DNA of 64,000 nt from positions 124,001-188,000 of the forward strand of contig CAVSZA010000052.1 in NCBI GenBank assembly GCA_963732095.1, read 5' to 3'. Positions 8,939 to 18,023 of the stretch are shown piece after piece (position 1 is the stretch's first letter; each line of letters starts with the position of its first letter). This DNA is from AP-15 sp963732095. GTDB taxonomy: Bacteria; Pseudomonadota; Alphaproteobacteria; ATCC43930; CGMCC-115725. The translations under genes were made by a program, and so were the position numbers. Below the pieces are notes generated by a model. It saw nothing but the letters and a program-made list of their open reading frames with translations, did not search any database and had not been told where the DNA came from.

Positions 8939-9841
8939 ATGCCGCGCCGGTTTCCGCCAGGATCGGCGCAATGCCGTCGGAACGGCGGGTTCGCGCTGAT
9001 CATCGTGCTTTGGACGTTGGTGCTGATCGGCTTTATCGTCGCGCATTTGACGGCGAGCGGGCGGACGGAGATCCGCATAGCCGGCAATCTGGTGGCCAAC
9101 TCGGCCTCGCAAGCCGCCGCCGACGGCGCCATCTTCGAGGCCATCTTCAACCTTTCGGATCCGCAGCCGGAACAGCGCTGGCCGGCCGACGGCACACCGC
9201 GTCAAGTCATAGTCGGCAGCAGCCGGGTCATCTTGCGGGTCGACGACGAGGCATCCTGGATCAACCCGAGCACGGCTTCACCCGTTCTCCTCGAAGCCTT
9301 GTTGCGGGTGACCGGCAGCGATCCAGACACCGCTCGTCGCATCGCCACCGCGATCAGCGAATGGGTGGGTTCCGCAACCGTCGCGCGGCCACAAGAGGCG
9401 CTCGTTGCGGATTATCGCGCGGCCGGGCTCGATTATGGTCCGCCGAGCGGGCCGTTCGAGACGGTCGGCGAACTCGGCCGGGTGCTCGGCATGACCCCCG
9501 CCATGCTGATGGCGATCCGCCCGCATTTGACATTGTTCGGGCCGCCTGAGCCGAACCCGGCCACCACGGATCCGGTCGTGGCTGCAGCGCTCGCCCTAAC
9601 AGTGATGATTGGGTCGTTGCCGACTGGCCAGCCGGCGGTTCAACCGAGCCAGACGCCGCCGGATAATTTGATGGTGCGGATCACCGCGCTCGCATCCGGA
9701 CCAGACAACGCTCGTGTAACCCGGACTGCGGTGGTTCGCACCGGGGCGACGCTGCCGCAGGGATACGCTGTTCTCGCCTGGGGCAGCAGCCTCAATTCGG
9801 ATGCGCCCCTCGGCTCGCCTCAGCCGCCGGTCACTCGTTGA
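8939..9841 (+). CDS. gspK: Minor pseudopilin GspK
   Basis: This 300-residue GspK-like protein has the pseudopilin helix GGFALIIVLWTLVLIGFIVAH without the usual Glu at position 5, the hallmark of the tip pseudopilin GspK, followed by the large alpha-helical insertion (DEASWINPSTAS, helix-hairpin segments) typical of the family. It starts 3 bases after gspD. Its stop overlaps the 3' end of the oppositely oriented gspG by 11 bases. Confidence 0.9.
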   Translation: MPRRFPPGSAQCRRNGGFALIIVLWTLVLIGFIVAHLTASGRTEIRIAGNLVANSASQAAADGAIFEAIFNLSDPQPEQRWPADGTPRQVIVGSSRVILRVDDEASWINPSTASPVLLEALLRVTGSDPDTARRIATAISEWVGSATVARPQEALVADYRAAGLDYGPPSGPFETVGELGRVLGMTPAMLMAIRPHLTLFGPPEPNPATTDPVVAAALALTVMIGSLPTGQPAVQPSQTPPDNLMVRITALASGPDNARVTRTAVVRTGATLPQGYAVLAWGSSLNSDAPLGSPQPPVTR

Positions 9842-10301
9842 CGATGGCCGCGGCGTCGCCCGAGGCGCCGGGCTGGCCCGTCGGGCCGAGCGACAGCAGG
9901 TCGTATTCGTGTCCGGGCCGCTGGCTCGGGCTGCGGTAGACGTATGGTCGGCCCCACGGGTCTTCAGGCAGCTTCTCGCCCTTGAGGTAAGGCCCGTTCC
10001 AGCGGCTGACCCCTGACGGCCGAGTAATCAGCGCCTGCAGACCCTGCTCTGTCGAAGGATAGGTGCCAACATCCAGTTTGTAGATGTCGAGCACCCCGGC
10101 GAGGCGCTCGATCGATTGGTGCGCGATCTTGTCTTTGGCGGAGCCGAGCTGTCGCAGAGCGGCGGGGGCGACGAGGCCGATCAGCAACCCCAAGATGGCG
10201 AGCACGACCAATAGCTCGAGCAGCGTAAAACCGCGCTGCCGTCTCCGCGGGTCGCCGGCCGGGCGGTCGGGGCCGAAAAGAATGATCTTCGAAGCGCACA
10301 C
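9831..10301 (-). CDS. gspG: Major pseudopilin GspG
   Basis: This 156-residue protein forms the pseudopilus shaft. It has a class III leader ending RQRG, then FTLLELLVVLAILGLLIGL, and the GspG C-terminal signature (DVGTYPSTEQGLQALI, WNGPYLKGEKLPEDPWGRPY) with the calcium-binding loop region. The first codon is GTG at 10301; the leader is long (about 23 residues before the Gly). Unlike the rest of the locus it lies on the minus strand, convergent with gspK, so it must have its own promoter in the 113 bases before the next gene. Confidence 0.93.
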   Translation of the reverse strand: MCASKIILFGPDRPAGDPRRRQRGFTLLELLVVLAILGLLIGLVAPAALRQLGSAKDKIAHQSIERLAGVLDIYKLDVGTYPSTEQGLQALITRPSGVSRWNGPYLKGEKLPEDPWGRPYVYRSPSQRPGHEYDLLSLGPTGQPGASGDAAAIVNE

Positions 10302-10393
10302 TGTGTCGGCACCAGGTTTTGCGAAAGCCTTCGTCTAAAACTGGATTTGGACATATTCATGATGTTGAGCCGAAGCGCAGACTGTGCGGCAGT
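10290..10393. repeat. Imperfect direct repeat upstream of gspG
   Basis: A block of about 21 bases starting at 10290 (cgaagcgcacactgtg...) recurs with two or three changes at about 10371 (cgaagcgcagactgtg...). The first copy covers the gspG start codon and the second lies in the gap before the neighbouring 552-residue gene. It could be a local duplication of the gspG 5' end or a pair of regulator sites; nothing decides between these. Confidence 0.4.
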
Positions 10394-10414
10394 TCGACGC
10401 GTCTAATTAGTCCG

Positions 10415-12073
10415 TTATGGGGGCCTCAACGGGGATTTTGTTCTCGTTGAGGGTAAGGAGAAGTTGAGGCCGACGGCGTGGACGAGTTGGTCGAGGTCGG
10501 TGGAGACGCGCTGATAGAGGCGGTCGAGATGCGAGCGTTTGCCGGGAGGGAAGACAGCATCGGCTGAGACGGGGCGGAGGAGACCGGCGGTGAGGGGCGC
10601 GTAAACGCGGTCGAATAGCTTCAAGAAGATGAGGCAGATTGAATACCCCTTGGCGGGTAAGCGATAGCGGCGGGATCGGGGCAGCTTTTCCACAAGGCCC
10701 TTGGCTCGCAGTTTGGAGAGGTCGTATCGCAGGGCGGAGAGGCGGTACTGCTCGTTGGCGCAGCCGAGCGCCGCAACGACGTGCGGATAGATTTCGGCGG
10801 TGCTGAACGTATTGGCGGCCGGGATGTGGGCGAAGCGGACGAGAGCGTGCATCAGCGCCTGTTGTCGGGGGTGGTCGAGCTTGAGGCCCGGAATGCGTTT
10901 GCCGGTCGGCGTGATGGTGGGCGCGGCGAGCCGTTGCAGCTGGCCGCGGTCAACAAACGTCTCGAGAATGTCCTGCTGGACATCCAGGTAGCTGTCGTTG
11001 ATCGCGGAGAGCTTGTTGCGCAAGGCGGGCAGGTGCTCGACGGCCTTGTTGAGACCATAGTCGTTGACGTTGTTGCTCGCCGCCTCGGTGCGAAGGATGC
11101 TGTGGTCACGCACGTACTGCTTGATGAAGCCGTTGCGGTAGTGACTGCGAATGACCGGGTTGGGCAGGTTCATGTTCTCGATCTCGGTTTGTAGTTTGCC
11201 GCGGTAATGTTTGCTGATCTTGCGGCCGAAGATGACTGTGATCTTGTTCGGCTGACCGATGGTACGGTTGGCGTCGAGCAGACGCTCACCCAGCTTGTCG
11301 AGCGCGGCGCGCCGGTGAAAGATCAGGTTGTCGCAATACTCGATCTGAGAGAAGAACAAACGGTGCTGACACCCCGCTTGTTTGCGCTCTCTTTCGGTAA
11401 AGAACGGGGTGAAGCGAGCCAGCCATTTCTGACCACAGTTCAAAAGGTCCTCGGCAGTCAGTGAGTTGGCGAGTTCCTGCAGACGCTGGGGCGCAGCACA
11501 TTTGCGGAAGGCGTTGGAGCATTGCTGGAAATCGACGCCTTCCTCGCGCATCCGGTTGGCCAGCCAGTGGTGTTGATTGAGACAGACCCGAGCGGAGAAC
11601 GGAAGGTACGGGCATATGCGCACGAACATCCGCCCCCACCGTTGGTCGTTGACATAGAAGTTGTATTGCACAATCCAGCGGTCGGCGATCTGCAGATGCC
11701 AGCGGTTTGCCTTCTTGTCGCCGATCGCGGTCATAATCCGCGCGGGCTCTCTCGCCTTCAGGATAACGACGATCTGATCCGGCCTTGCGCCCTTAAAGTA
11801 GGGGTCGACAAATTCGTCGCGCCGGCCCTTCGGGGCGTCGACGATCGGGGCGTTCCACTCGCCGGCTTGTTCCTTTACCCAGACCTGAAACTGTTCAGCA
11901 GCACCGCGCAGGATATCGCGGCTCACCGGATAGAGGTGCCGGTAAACGTCGAAAAAGCCGACCACTCTCTCGGGCTGCTGAAACGGCTGGATGAGCCCGT
12001 TCAGCAGGATGCGGTCGAAACACCGATAATTGAAGCGGATGCTGTCCTTGTGATGATCGTAGAAGGAGTTCAT
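10415..12073 (-). CDS. Large conserved-looking protein of unknown function with C-terminal winged-helix-like region
   Basis: I cannot assign a function to this 552-residue protein. It begins MNSFYDHHKDSIRFNYRCFD. It has no signal peptide or membrane segment, many Trp, Tyr and His residues in the first 250 residues, and a Cys/His-rich stretch (CGQKW, AGCQHRLFFSQIEYCDN). Residues of about 424-480 (TAEIYPHVVAALG ... LSKLRAKGLVEKLPRSRRYR) read as a winged helix-turn-helix ending in a basic wing. I have an impression of similar single-gene hypotheticals in soil bacteria but cannot verify it. The gene stands alone, with a hairpin over its ribosome site. A mobile or regulatory role is possible. Confidence 0.7.
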   Translation of the reverse strand: MNSFYDHHKDSIRFNYRCFDRILLNGLIQPFQQPERVVGFFDVYRHLYPVSRDILRGAAEQFQVWVKEQAGEWNAPIVDAPKGRRDEFVDPYFKGARPDQIVVILKAREPARIMTAIGDKKANRWHLQIADRWIVQYNFYVNDQRWGRMFVRICPYLPFSARVCLNQHHWLANRMREEGVDFQQCSNAFRKCAAPQRLQELANSLTAEDLLNCGQKWLARFTPFFTERERKQAGCQHRLFFSQIEYCDNLIFHRRAALDKLGERLLDANRTIGQPNKITVIFGRKISKHYRGKLQTEIENMNLPNPVIRSHYRNGFIKQYVRDHSILRTEAASNNVNDYGLNKAVEHLPALRNKLSAINDSYLDVQQDILETFVDRGQLQRLAAPTITPTGKRIPGLKLDHPRQQALMHALVRFAHIPAANTFSTAEIYPHVVAALGCANEQYRLSALRYDLSKLRAKGLVEKLPRSRRYRLPAKGYSICLIFLKLFDRVYAPLTAGLLRPVSADAVFPPGKRSHLDRLYQRVSTDLDQLVHAVGLNFSLPSTRTKSPLRPP

Positions 12074-12075
12074 GA

Positions 12076-12111
12076 CAGGCTCCTGCTGCTCCGAAACAGC
12101 AGGATAGCCTG
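12076..12111 (-). promoter_or_regulatory. Hairpin burying the Shine-Dalgarno sequence of the 552-residue gene
   Basis: Two bases upstream of the start codon lies an interrupted palindrome: arms CAGGCT/AGCCTG and CCTGCTG/CAGCAGG, a two-base bulge and an eight-base loop. Read on the minus strand, the only good ribosome site, AGGAG six bases before ATG (plus-strand 12080-12084), falls wholly inside the 3' arm. Translation should be low unless the stem is opened. The base pairing is directly visible; the regulatory effect is inference. Confidence 0.6.
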
Positions 12112-12152
12112 CCGACGCATCACCTTGCGCGAGCCCGAATCCTATGGGATAT

Positions 12153-12169
12153 CAAGGGCGAAGCCCTTG
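12153..12169. terminator. Perfect 7-bp hairpin after ndh
   Basis: CAAGGGC-GAA-GCCCTTG forms a perfect stem-loop in the gap between the ndh stop and the start region of the 552-residue gene. It lies downstream of ndh on the minus strand and may end that transcript, but no T-run follows, so it is at best an atypical terminator or part of the 5' leader of the neighbouring gene. Confidence 0.4.
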
Positions 12170-12221
12170 GCTAGTTAGCTAGCTGAGACCGCCCAGCCGG
12201 GGATGGCAGGCGGCCACGCAA

Positions 12222-13628
12222 TCATGTGTCGCGGTCTGGCAGCCCCATGGTTTCAGCAGCAGTTCGGGTTGGGTGCAGTCGAGCGCTCAGGTCTGGTCTT
12301 TCGGGCGTTGCGCATGGAGTGCGTTTTGTTGCGGCGGCGAGCGGGGTTGTGTCGCCGGTGATCAGCCGCGCGCCGCGGCCGTAAGTGAGCCAGGCCCAGA
12401 TCCAGTTGAGGAAGACTGCCATCCGGTTGCGGAATCCGATCAGAAACAAGATGTGGACGACGCCCCAGAGCATCCAGGCGACCGAACCGGTCAATCTGAT
12501 CCAGCCGAGGTCGGCGATCCCCGAGTGGCGGCCGATGGTGGCGAGCGCGCCCTGGTCGCGATAGCGAAAGGGCGGGGGCGGCGGCTCGCGGCGCACGAGC
12601 CGGGCGACCACCTCTCCGACGTATAGGCCTTGTTGTTTGGCGACCGGTGCGAGACCGGGAAGCGGCTCGCCCGTTGGCCCGGTGACGAAGGCGGCATCCC
12701 CGACGACGAAGATCTCCGGGTGACCCGGGACTGAGAGGTCGGGAGCGACTTTGACGCGGCGGCCCTGGCCGGCGGGTAGGCCGAGCCATCGCGCCACCGG
12801 CGAGGCCTCGACCCCCGCGCACCAGATGACATTTGCCGCTTCGATGCGCTTGCCTCCCGCGAGGACGCCATCTCGGTCGATCGCTTCGATCGGCGTGCCA
12901 AGCAGCACTTCGACCCCCATCCGCTCGAGCGAGCGCCGGGCGAAAGCGGCGAGCCTCTCGGGGAAGCTCGACAACACGCGCGGGCCAGCCTCGACCAGCA
13001 GGATGTGCGCGGTGTGCGGGTTGATGTGGCGAAAGTCGCGGGACAATGTCGCATGGGCGAGTTCGGCGAGAGCTCCGGCCATCTCGACGCCGGTCGGCCC
13101 GGCGCCAACCAGGACAAAGGTCAACAAGCGCTGGCGTATCTCCGGGTCCGTCACGGTTTCCGCCTCTTCGAAGGCGAGCAGCAAGCGGCGCCGGATCGAG
13201 GTAGCGTTGTCGATCGACTTAAGGCTCGGGGCCAGTCGCGGCCAATCATCATGGCCGAAATAGGCGTATTGCGACCCGGTCGCGAGGATTAGATAATCGT
13301 AGATCCGGGGGGGCCCGATGCGTAGCTCGACGCGACGCAACGCCGTATCGACGCCGATCACCTCGTCGAGCAATACCGCGGCATTCCGCTGGTTGCGCAG
13401 AATGGCCCGGATCGGCTCGGCGATATCCGCCGGCGATAGTGCGGCGGTAGCCACCTGGTAAAGCAGCGGCTGGAACAGATGGTAATTGTGACGGTCGATT
13501 ACCGTCACATCGATCGGTAATCGCGCCAGCTTGCGCGCCGCTTCGAGCCCGCCAAAGCCGGCTCCAACGATCACGACTGACCGCCGGACGCTGTCACTTA
13601 CCGGAATGCGCGCAGACCCGTTTGCCAT
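12222..13628 (-). CDS. ndh: Type II NADH dehydrogenase (NDH-2)
   Basis: This 468-residue flavoprotein would oxidise NADH and pass electrons to quinone without pumping protons. The FAD-binding Rossmann motif VVIVGAGFGGLEAARKL is near the N-terminus; RHNYHLFQPLLYQVATAALSP is the strongly conserved NDH-2 signature; the second, NAD-binding motif is FVLVGAGPTGVEMAGALAEL. The C-terminal part (VAWMLWGVVHILFLIGFRNR) supplies membrane anchoring. The start is supported by a GGGAG seven bases upstream. A long divergent frame starts 16 bases away, but its real start is probably further off. Confidence 0.92.
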   Translation of the reverse strand: MANGSARIPVSDSVRRSVVIVGAGFGGLEAARKLARLPIDVTVIDRHNYHLFQPLLYQVATAALSPADIAEPIRAILRNQRNAAVLLDEVIGVDTALRRVELRIGPPRIYDYLILATGSQYAYFGHDDWPRLAPSLKSIDNATSIRRRLLLAFEEAETVTDPEIRQRLLTFVLVGAGPTGVEMAGALAELAHATLSRDFRHINPHTAHILLVEAGPRVLSSFPERLAAFARRSLERMGVEVLLGTPIEAIDRDGVLAGGKRIEAANVIWCAGVEASPVARWLGLPAGQGRRVKVAPDLSVPGHPEIFVVGDAAFVTGPTGEPLPGLAPVAKQQGLYVGEVVARLVRREPPPPPFRYRDQGALATIGRHSGIADLGWIRLTGSVAWMLWGVVHILFLIGFRNRMAVFLNWIWAWLTYGRGARLITGDTTPLAAATKRTPCATPERPDLSARLHPTRTAAETMGLPDRDT

Positions 13629-13781
13629 CGCAATCTCCCGCGCGTGGTGTTTCCGCAGGCTAACGAACGGCGGCGCCGAACGTCCGCTAGGTCGCCGTGG
13701 CTCACCGAGTCCGATCTACGATCGACGTCGCTAACTGGCCGGCTCCTCCGTGGTGACTGTTCTTCGCCTCGTCCTCGCGGC

Positions 13782-14648
13782 ATGATCTCCGGGTCACTCG
13801 TTGGGGGGAGAGCCTTGCCTGTCACACAGCCTGCGCCGGTACTCATCGCCGATAGCATCACCCGTGTTGGAACCGACGCGGGAGGAGCGGTTGTCGTCAA
13901 CGGTTCGCATGGCGGCATTTACGCCGCCTATGTCGCGGCAAAGCTCCGCGTTGCGGCAGCTGTCTTCAACGATGCCGGGGTCGGGCGGGACCAAGCCGGC
14001 ATTGCCGGGCTCGATTATCTGGCCAGGCTCGGCATACCGGCTGCCGCCGTTGGGCATGATACCGCGCGTATCGGAGACGGGTCTGACATGATGGCGCGCG
14101 GCATCATCACTCACGCGAACGCGCCCGCGGCTGCGCTCGGCTGCCACCCCGGCATGGCCTGCCGAGACGCCGCGGCGGCGTTGCAGCAAGCCGGCCCGAG
14201 CCGGCGCGAGCCTCCCCCGGCTCTGGAGGCCGCCTTCCTGCTGATCGCCGAGGCGCCCTCCGTGTGGGCGCTCAACTCGGCCTCCTTGGTCGGCGCCGAG
14301 CAGGTCGGGGCGATTGTCGTGACCGGCTCTCATGGCGGGCTGCTCGGCGGCCGGCCGGACACCGCGCTCAAGGCCGACGCGCTCGCCGCGCTATTCAATG
14401 ATGCCGGGATCGGGATTGACGAGGCCGGGGTCACGAGGTTACCGGCGCTCCACGGTCGCGGCATTGCCGCGGGGACGGTGGCCGCAACGAGCTCCCGGAT
14501 CGGTGACGCCCGTTCGACCTATGAAGACGGTATTCTGACGCGAGTAAACCAGCGCGCCGCGGCGCTGGGCATCGCCCCGGGCATGACCGCCCGAGAGTTT
14601 GTCGAAATTGTCCGCCGCACCGCGGCGGGAACAGGGAGGACGACATGA
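13782..14648 (+). CDS. Unassigned two-repeat protein coupled to a TPP enzyme
   Basis: This protein of about 288 residues is built of two related halves. Each has G-S-H-G-G (VVVNGSHGGIYAAY and VVTGSHGGLLGG), a VFNDAGVG / LFNDAGIG motif, an ARIGD / SRIGD motif and a PGM-type end. I do not recognise a named family. The frame is open from 13644, but that start would leave no promoter space next to ndh. ATG 13782 is used here; TTG 13815 has a good GGGGGAG just upstream and may be the true start. The stop overlaps the next gene's start (ATGA), so the two are probably made together. It may be a regulator or an accessory subunit of the TPP enzyme. Confidence 0.7.
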   Translation: MISGSLVGGRALPVTQPAPVLIADSITRVGTDAGGAVVVNGSHGGIYAAYVAAKLRVAAAVFNDAGVGRDQAGIAGLDYLARLGIPAAAVGHDTARIGDGSDMMARGIITHANAPAAALGCHPGMACRDAAAALQQAGPSRREPPPALEAAFLLIAEAPSVWALNSASLVGAEQVGAIVVTGSHGGLLGGRPDTALKADALAALFNDAGIGIDEAGVTRLPALHGRGIAAGTVAATSSRIGDARSTYEDGILTRVNQRAAALGIAPGMTAREFVEIVRRTAAGTGRTT

Positions 14649-16399
14649 CAGAGCAAATGGCCGTCAGCAACCGACCGTCCGGCCGCATGAACGGCGGGCG
14701 AGCGCTCGCCGAGATGCTGCGGCTAGCCGAGGTCGGGCCGATGTTCGGGATGGGCGGTTTTCAGCTCCTGCCGTTTTACGACGCGCTGGCGCAGCTCGGC
14801 ATGCGGCATTTTTTGATCAACGACGAGCGTTGCGGCGCGTTTGCCGCGGACGCCTATGCGCGGGTCACCAACCGTCCCGGCGTGTGCGACGGCACACTCG
14901 GCCCCGGCGCCACCAACCTCGTAACCGGTCTGATCGAGAGCCTCAACGCCGGCGTGCCGATCATCGCGCTGGCCGGCGACACCAACCGCGCGCATTCGTG
15001 GAAGAACATGACGCAGGAATGCCGGCAGGCCGAGATCTTGCGGCCGGCGGTCAAGGAGCTGATTCGGGTCGAGATGACGAGCCGCGTCCCCGAGCTGCTG
15101 CGCCGCGCCTTTGCGGTCGCGACCTCCGGCCGGCCGGGCCCGGTTCTGCTCGACGTTCCCGAGGATGTATGCCACGGCGAGCACGACTTTGCGCCCGAAG
15201 ATTTTGCGATTGATCCGTCGACGTTGAGCGTGCCAGCGCGGCGCATCCGGCCGGATCGGGCGGACATTTCCCGCGCCGCTGCGCTGATCGGGCGTGCCAA
15301 GCGGCCGCTGCTCCTGGTCGGCGGCGGCATCCACCTCTCGGCGGGATACGACGCGCTGCTCGGCTTTGCCGAGGCACAGTCGATCCCGGTCGCGCATACG
15401 ATGAGCGGCAAGGGCGGCATCGCCTGCACGCATCCGCTCTCGGTTGGGCTTTTCGGCCGTTATTCGCGCATTGCCAACGAGCTGATCGAGGCATCGGACT
15501 GTCTCGTCGTCGTTGGCTGCAAGCTCGGCGAGATTGCGACCAAGCGCTATGCATTGCCGCCGGAGACGATCCCGCTGATCCACCTCGACATTGTCGCAGA
15601 GGAGATCGGCCGGTGCCGGACGGCAGACGTGGCATTGTGGGGTGACGCCAGGGCTGGGCTGGAGGATCTCGCCGAGGCGCTTGCCGAGGAGGCGAAACGA
15701 GCGCGGGCGGCGCGCGCCGATTATCTCGCCGAGATTCCATCCCGGATGGCGTCATGGCGCGACGAGGCGACGGCGCGCCTTCATTCGGAGGAGCGGCCGA
15801 TCCACCTGGCTCGGCTCTGCAATGAGCTCAACAAGGCATTGCCGGCGGACAGCATCCTCGTCGCCGACGGCGGGTTTGCCGGCCATTGGACCGGCCTGCT
15901 CTACGATACGAAATCGCCGGGGCGGCACTTCATCCCGGACCGCGGCCTGGCGTCGATTGGCTACGGGCTGCCCGGAGGGATCGGGGCGGCGCTGGCGGCG
16001 CCGGCCACACCGTCCGTTGCGATTACCGGGGATGGCGGGTTCAACATGATGCTCGGCGAACTCGAAACCGCCCGGCGTGCCGGCATCGGGTTGACGATAG
16101 TGGTCGTCAACAATGCCGCCTCGGGTTACGTCAAGGCATTGCAGCACGCCATCTTTCGGGGGCGCTATCAATCCTCCGACCTCGTCGAGATGGATTATGC
16201 CGCAATCGCCCGCGCGATGGGCTGCAACGGCGTCCGCATCGAGGATCCGAACCGGCTCGATGAGGCGCTGCGGACCGGCCTTGCCGAACGCACTCGCCCG
16301 ACCGTGCTCGATGTCGTCGTGACCCGCGACCCTGCCCGCATGCTGCCGGCAGTCGACAACCGTACCGTCGAGATCAAGCAAGGCGACCGGGTGGCGTAA
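14645..16399 (+). CDS. Thiamine-diphosphate-dependent enzyme of the acetolactate synthase / benzoylformate decarboxylase group
   Basis: This 584-residue protein has the three-domain POX fold. The PYR domain includes NDERCGAFAADAYAR, where Glu aligns with the catalytic Glu that activates TPP. The PP domain has the GDG...NN cofactor motif (ITGDGGFNMMLGELE ... VVVNN). The substrate cannot be read from sequence: it is not a clear IlvB, because the small subunit ilvH is absent and the active-site context differs. Coupling to the unassigned two-repeat protein upstream suggests a specialised decarboxylase or ligase. An inverted repeat follows the stop. Confidence 0.85.
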   Translation: MTEQMAVSNRPSGRMNGGRALAEMLRLAEVGPMFGMGGFQLLPFYDALAQLGMRHFLINDERCGAFAADAYARVTNRPGVCDGTLGPGATNLVTGLIESLNAGVPIIALAGDTNRAHSWKNMTQECRQAEILRPAVKELIRVEMTSRVPELLRRAFAVATSGRPGPVLLDVPEDVCHGEHDFAPEDFAIDPSTLSVPARRIRPDRADISRAAALIGRAKRPLLLVGGGIHLSAGYDALLGFAEAQSIPVAHTMSGKGGIACTHPLSVGLFGRYSRIANELIEASDCLVVVGCKLGEIATKRYALPPETIPLIHLDIVAEEIGRCRTADVALWGDARAGLEDLAEALAEEAKRARAARADYLAEIPSRMASWRDEATARLHSEERPIHLARLCNELNKALPADSILVADGGFAGHWTGLLYDTKSPGRHFIPDRGLASIGYGLPGGIGAALAAPATPSVAITGDGGFNMMLGELETARRAGIGLTIVVVNNAASGYVKALQHAIFRGRYQSSDLVEMDYAAIARAMGCNGVRIEDPNRLDEALRTGLAERTRPTVLDVVVTRDPARMLPAVDNRTVEIKQGDRVA

Positions 16400-16504
16400 T
16401 CCCGCAAGGTTGCTTCAGAGTCTCCCGGAATTAGACTAGTGCCCAGATCCATTCAGACGATTCATGGGTCGGCCGCGGACCAATAGCTACCATCAACAAA
16501 CTCT

Positions 16505-16567
16505 GTCACACCGGCGAAGGCCGGTGCCCATCGCGGAAATGGGTCCCGGCCTTCGCCGGGAAGGACG
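16505..16567. repeat. Intergenic inverted repeat, GCGAAGGC type
   Basis: Arms of about 26 bases read toward each other (tcacaccggcgaaggccggt ... and its near complement containing cccggccttcgccggg). Each arm also contains its own small palindrome. It sits between the convergent TPP-enzyme and aminotransferase genes and could act as a two-way terminator. The arrangement resembles the repeats at 35074-35154. Confidence 0.65.
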
Positions 16568-16611
16568 AAGGAGGGAGACGCCGCATCGAATCATCTGAAT
16601 GCGTCGGGACA

Positions 16612-17963
16612 CTAGCGCGTGGCTGCGGCAATTGCCTCGCGCAAGATCTGCGGGATGCGGTCGAGCACCTCGGGTGGCGTCATCAGCGGCGGGGCGAGGC
16701 AGATCGTGTCGCCGATCGGCGGATCGACACCGCCGGCGCGAATGCGCGGGAGCAGCCCGCGACGTCAGCGCCTCGCGCGTGAAGCGGCCCCCGAGCCCGA
16801 GCGCCGGAGCTTTGGTGCTGCGATCCGTCACCAGCTCGACGCCGCACATCATCCCGAGCCCGCGCACATCGCCGACGACCGGCAGGTCGCGCAACTCCTC
16901 GAGCCCGGCGAGCAGCCTTCGGCCCATTACCGCCGCGCGCTCGACGAGACCTTCGGTCTCGATGATCTCGACGTTGCGCAACCCGACCGCACAGCAGACC
17001 GGGTGGCCTGAATAAGTCGCGGCATGCATGAATTTGCGGTCGGCGGGCGCGCTCTCGATCGCCTCGTGCACGCGTTTCGACGCGATCACGCCGCCCAGCG
17101 GCAGATAGCCGCTGGTCACTCCCTTGGCGAAGGAGACGAGGTCCGGCTCGACGCCCCAATGGCCGAGCGCGAACCATTTGCCGGTTCGGCCAAAACCGGT
17201 GATCACCTCGTCCGCGATCAGCAGGACATCGTGGCGGTCGCAGATTTCGCGCAGCCTGGGGAAATAAGACGGCGGCGGCACGATAACGCCTCCCGCCCCC
17301 ATCACCGGCTCGGCAATGACCGCCGCTACGGTCTCGGGCCCCTCCGCAAAGATCGCCTTCTCGACCGCATCGGCGGCGCCAACCCCCGGCTCCTCGTTGC
17401 CGGTCCAGCGATAGGCATAAGGAGGCGCGACCTGGATGAAACCGGGGACGAGCGGCCCGAACATCTTGTGATACGCCGCCATGCCGGTGGCGCTCATCGC
17501 GGCCATCGTCACACCGTGATAAGCGTGGAGGCGCGAGATGATCTTCGTCTTCTGCGGCTGGTCTTTGACCTTCCAGTAATAGCGCGCGAATTTGAAAGAA
17601 AACTCGTTCGAACTCGGCGCCCGCGGTCGTGAAATAGACGGCGGCGGAACTCGGGTAGGCGTGGCGGACGATCTTTTCCGCTAGGCGCACTGCCGGCTCG
17701 TTGGTGGCGCCGATATAGGCCGACGCGAAGGCGATCCGGCGCATTTGCGCGCTCGCCGCATCCGCCAGCTCGCCGCGGCCGTGGCCGACATTGACATTCC
17801 ACAGCCCGGACAGCCCGTCGATAAATTCGCGGCCCTCGGCATCGCGCAATATCGCGCCCTTCCCCTCGACAACGACCAGCGGCTGTCGGTGGTCATCGGG
17901 ATGGTGCAGCGGGTGAACGAGATAGCGCCGGTCGCTTTCGAGCAGCTGCGTGGTGCCGTCCAT
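16612..17963 (-). pseudogene. Class III PLP aminotransferase, two frameshifts
   Basis: When two frames are joined this is a full-length omega-transaminase-like enzyme of 449 residues. The 5' part (from 17963) has FIDGLSGLWNVNVGHG and AVYFTTAGAE. One extra base near 17611 breaks the frame at AESNE, and the next segment restores ISRLHAYHGVTMAAM, LIADEVITGFGRTG and the PLP-lysine region SFAKGVTSGYLPLGG. A second extra base near 16757 shifts the last 45 residues; the restored end reads GGVDPPIGDTICLAPP and stops at 16612. Both changes are single-base gains, so this is either a pseudogene or a consensus error. Family members use beta-alanine, taurine or polyamines with pyruvate; the substrate here is unknown. 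Confidence 0.85.
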
Positions 17964-18023
17964 ATTCCCTCCTATCCGCCAAGCGCCTGACCGCTACCCT
18001 TACCGCGGTCCAGGCGGAAGGCG

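Noticed and set aside
11522..12178. 218-codon plus-strand frame ending upstream of the 552-residue gene
   Set aside because: It is antisense to the long minus-strand gene, which has a proper ribosome site and domain-like composition.
14645..16399. Annotation as acetolactate synthase IlvB
   Set aside because: No regulatory small subunit follows, the gene is coupled to an unrelated unknown protein, and the match is to the TPP superfamily only.
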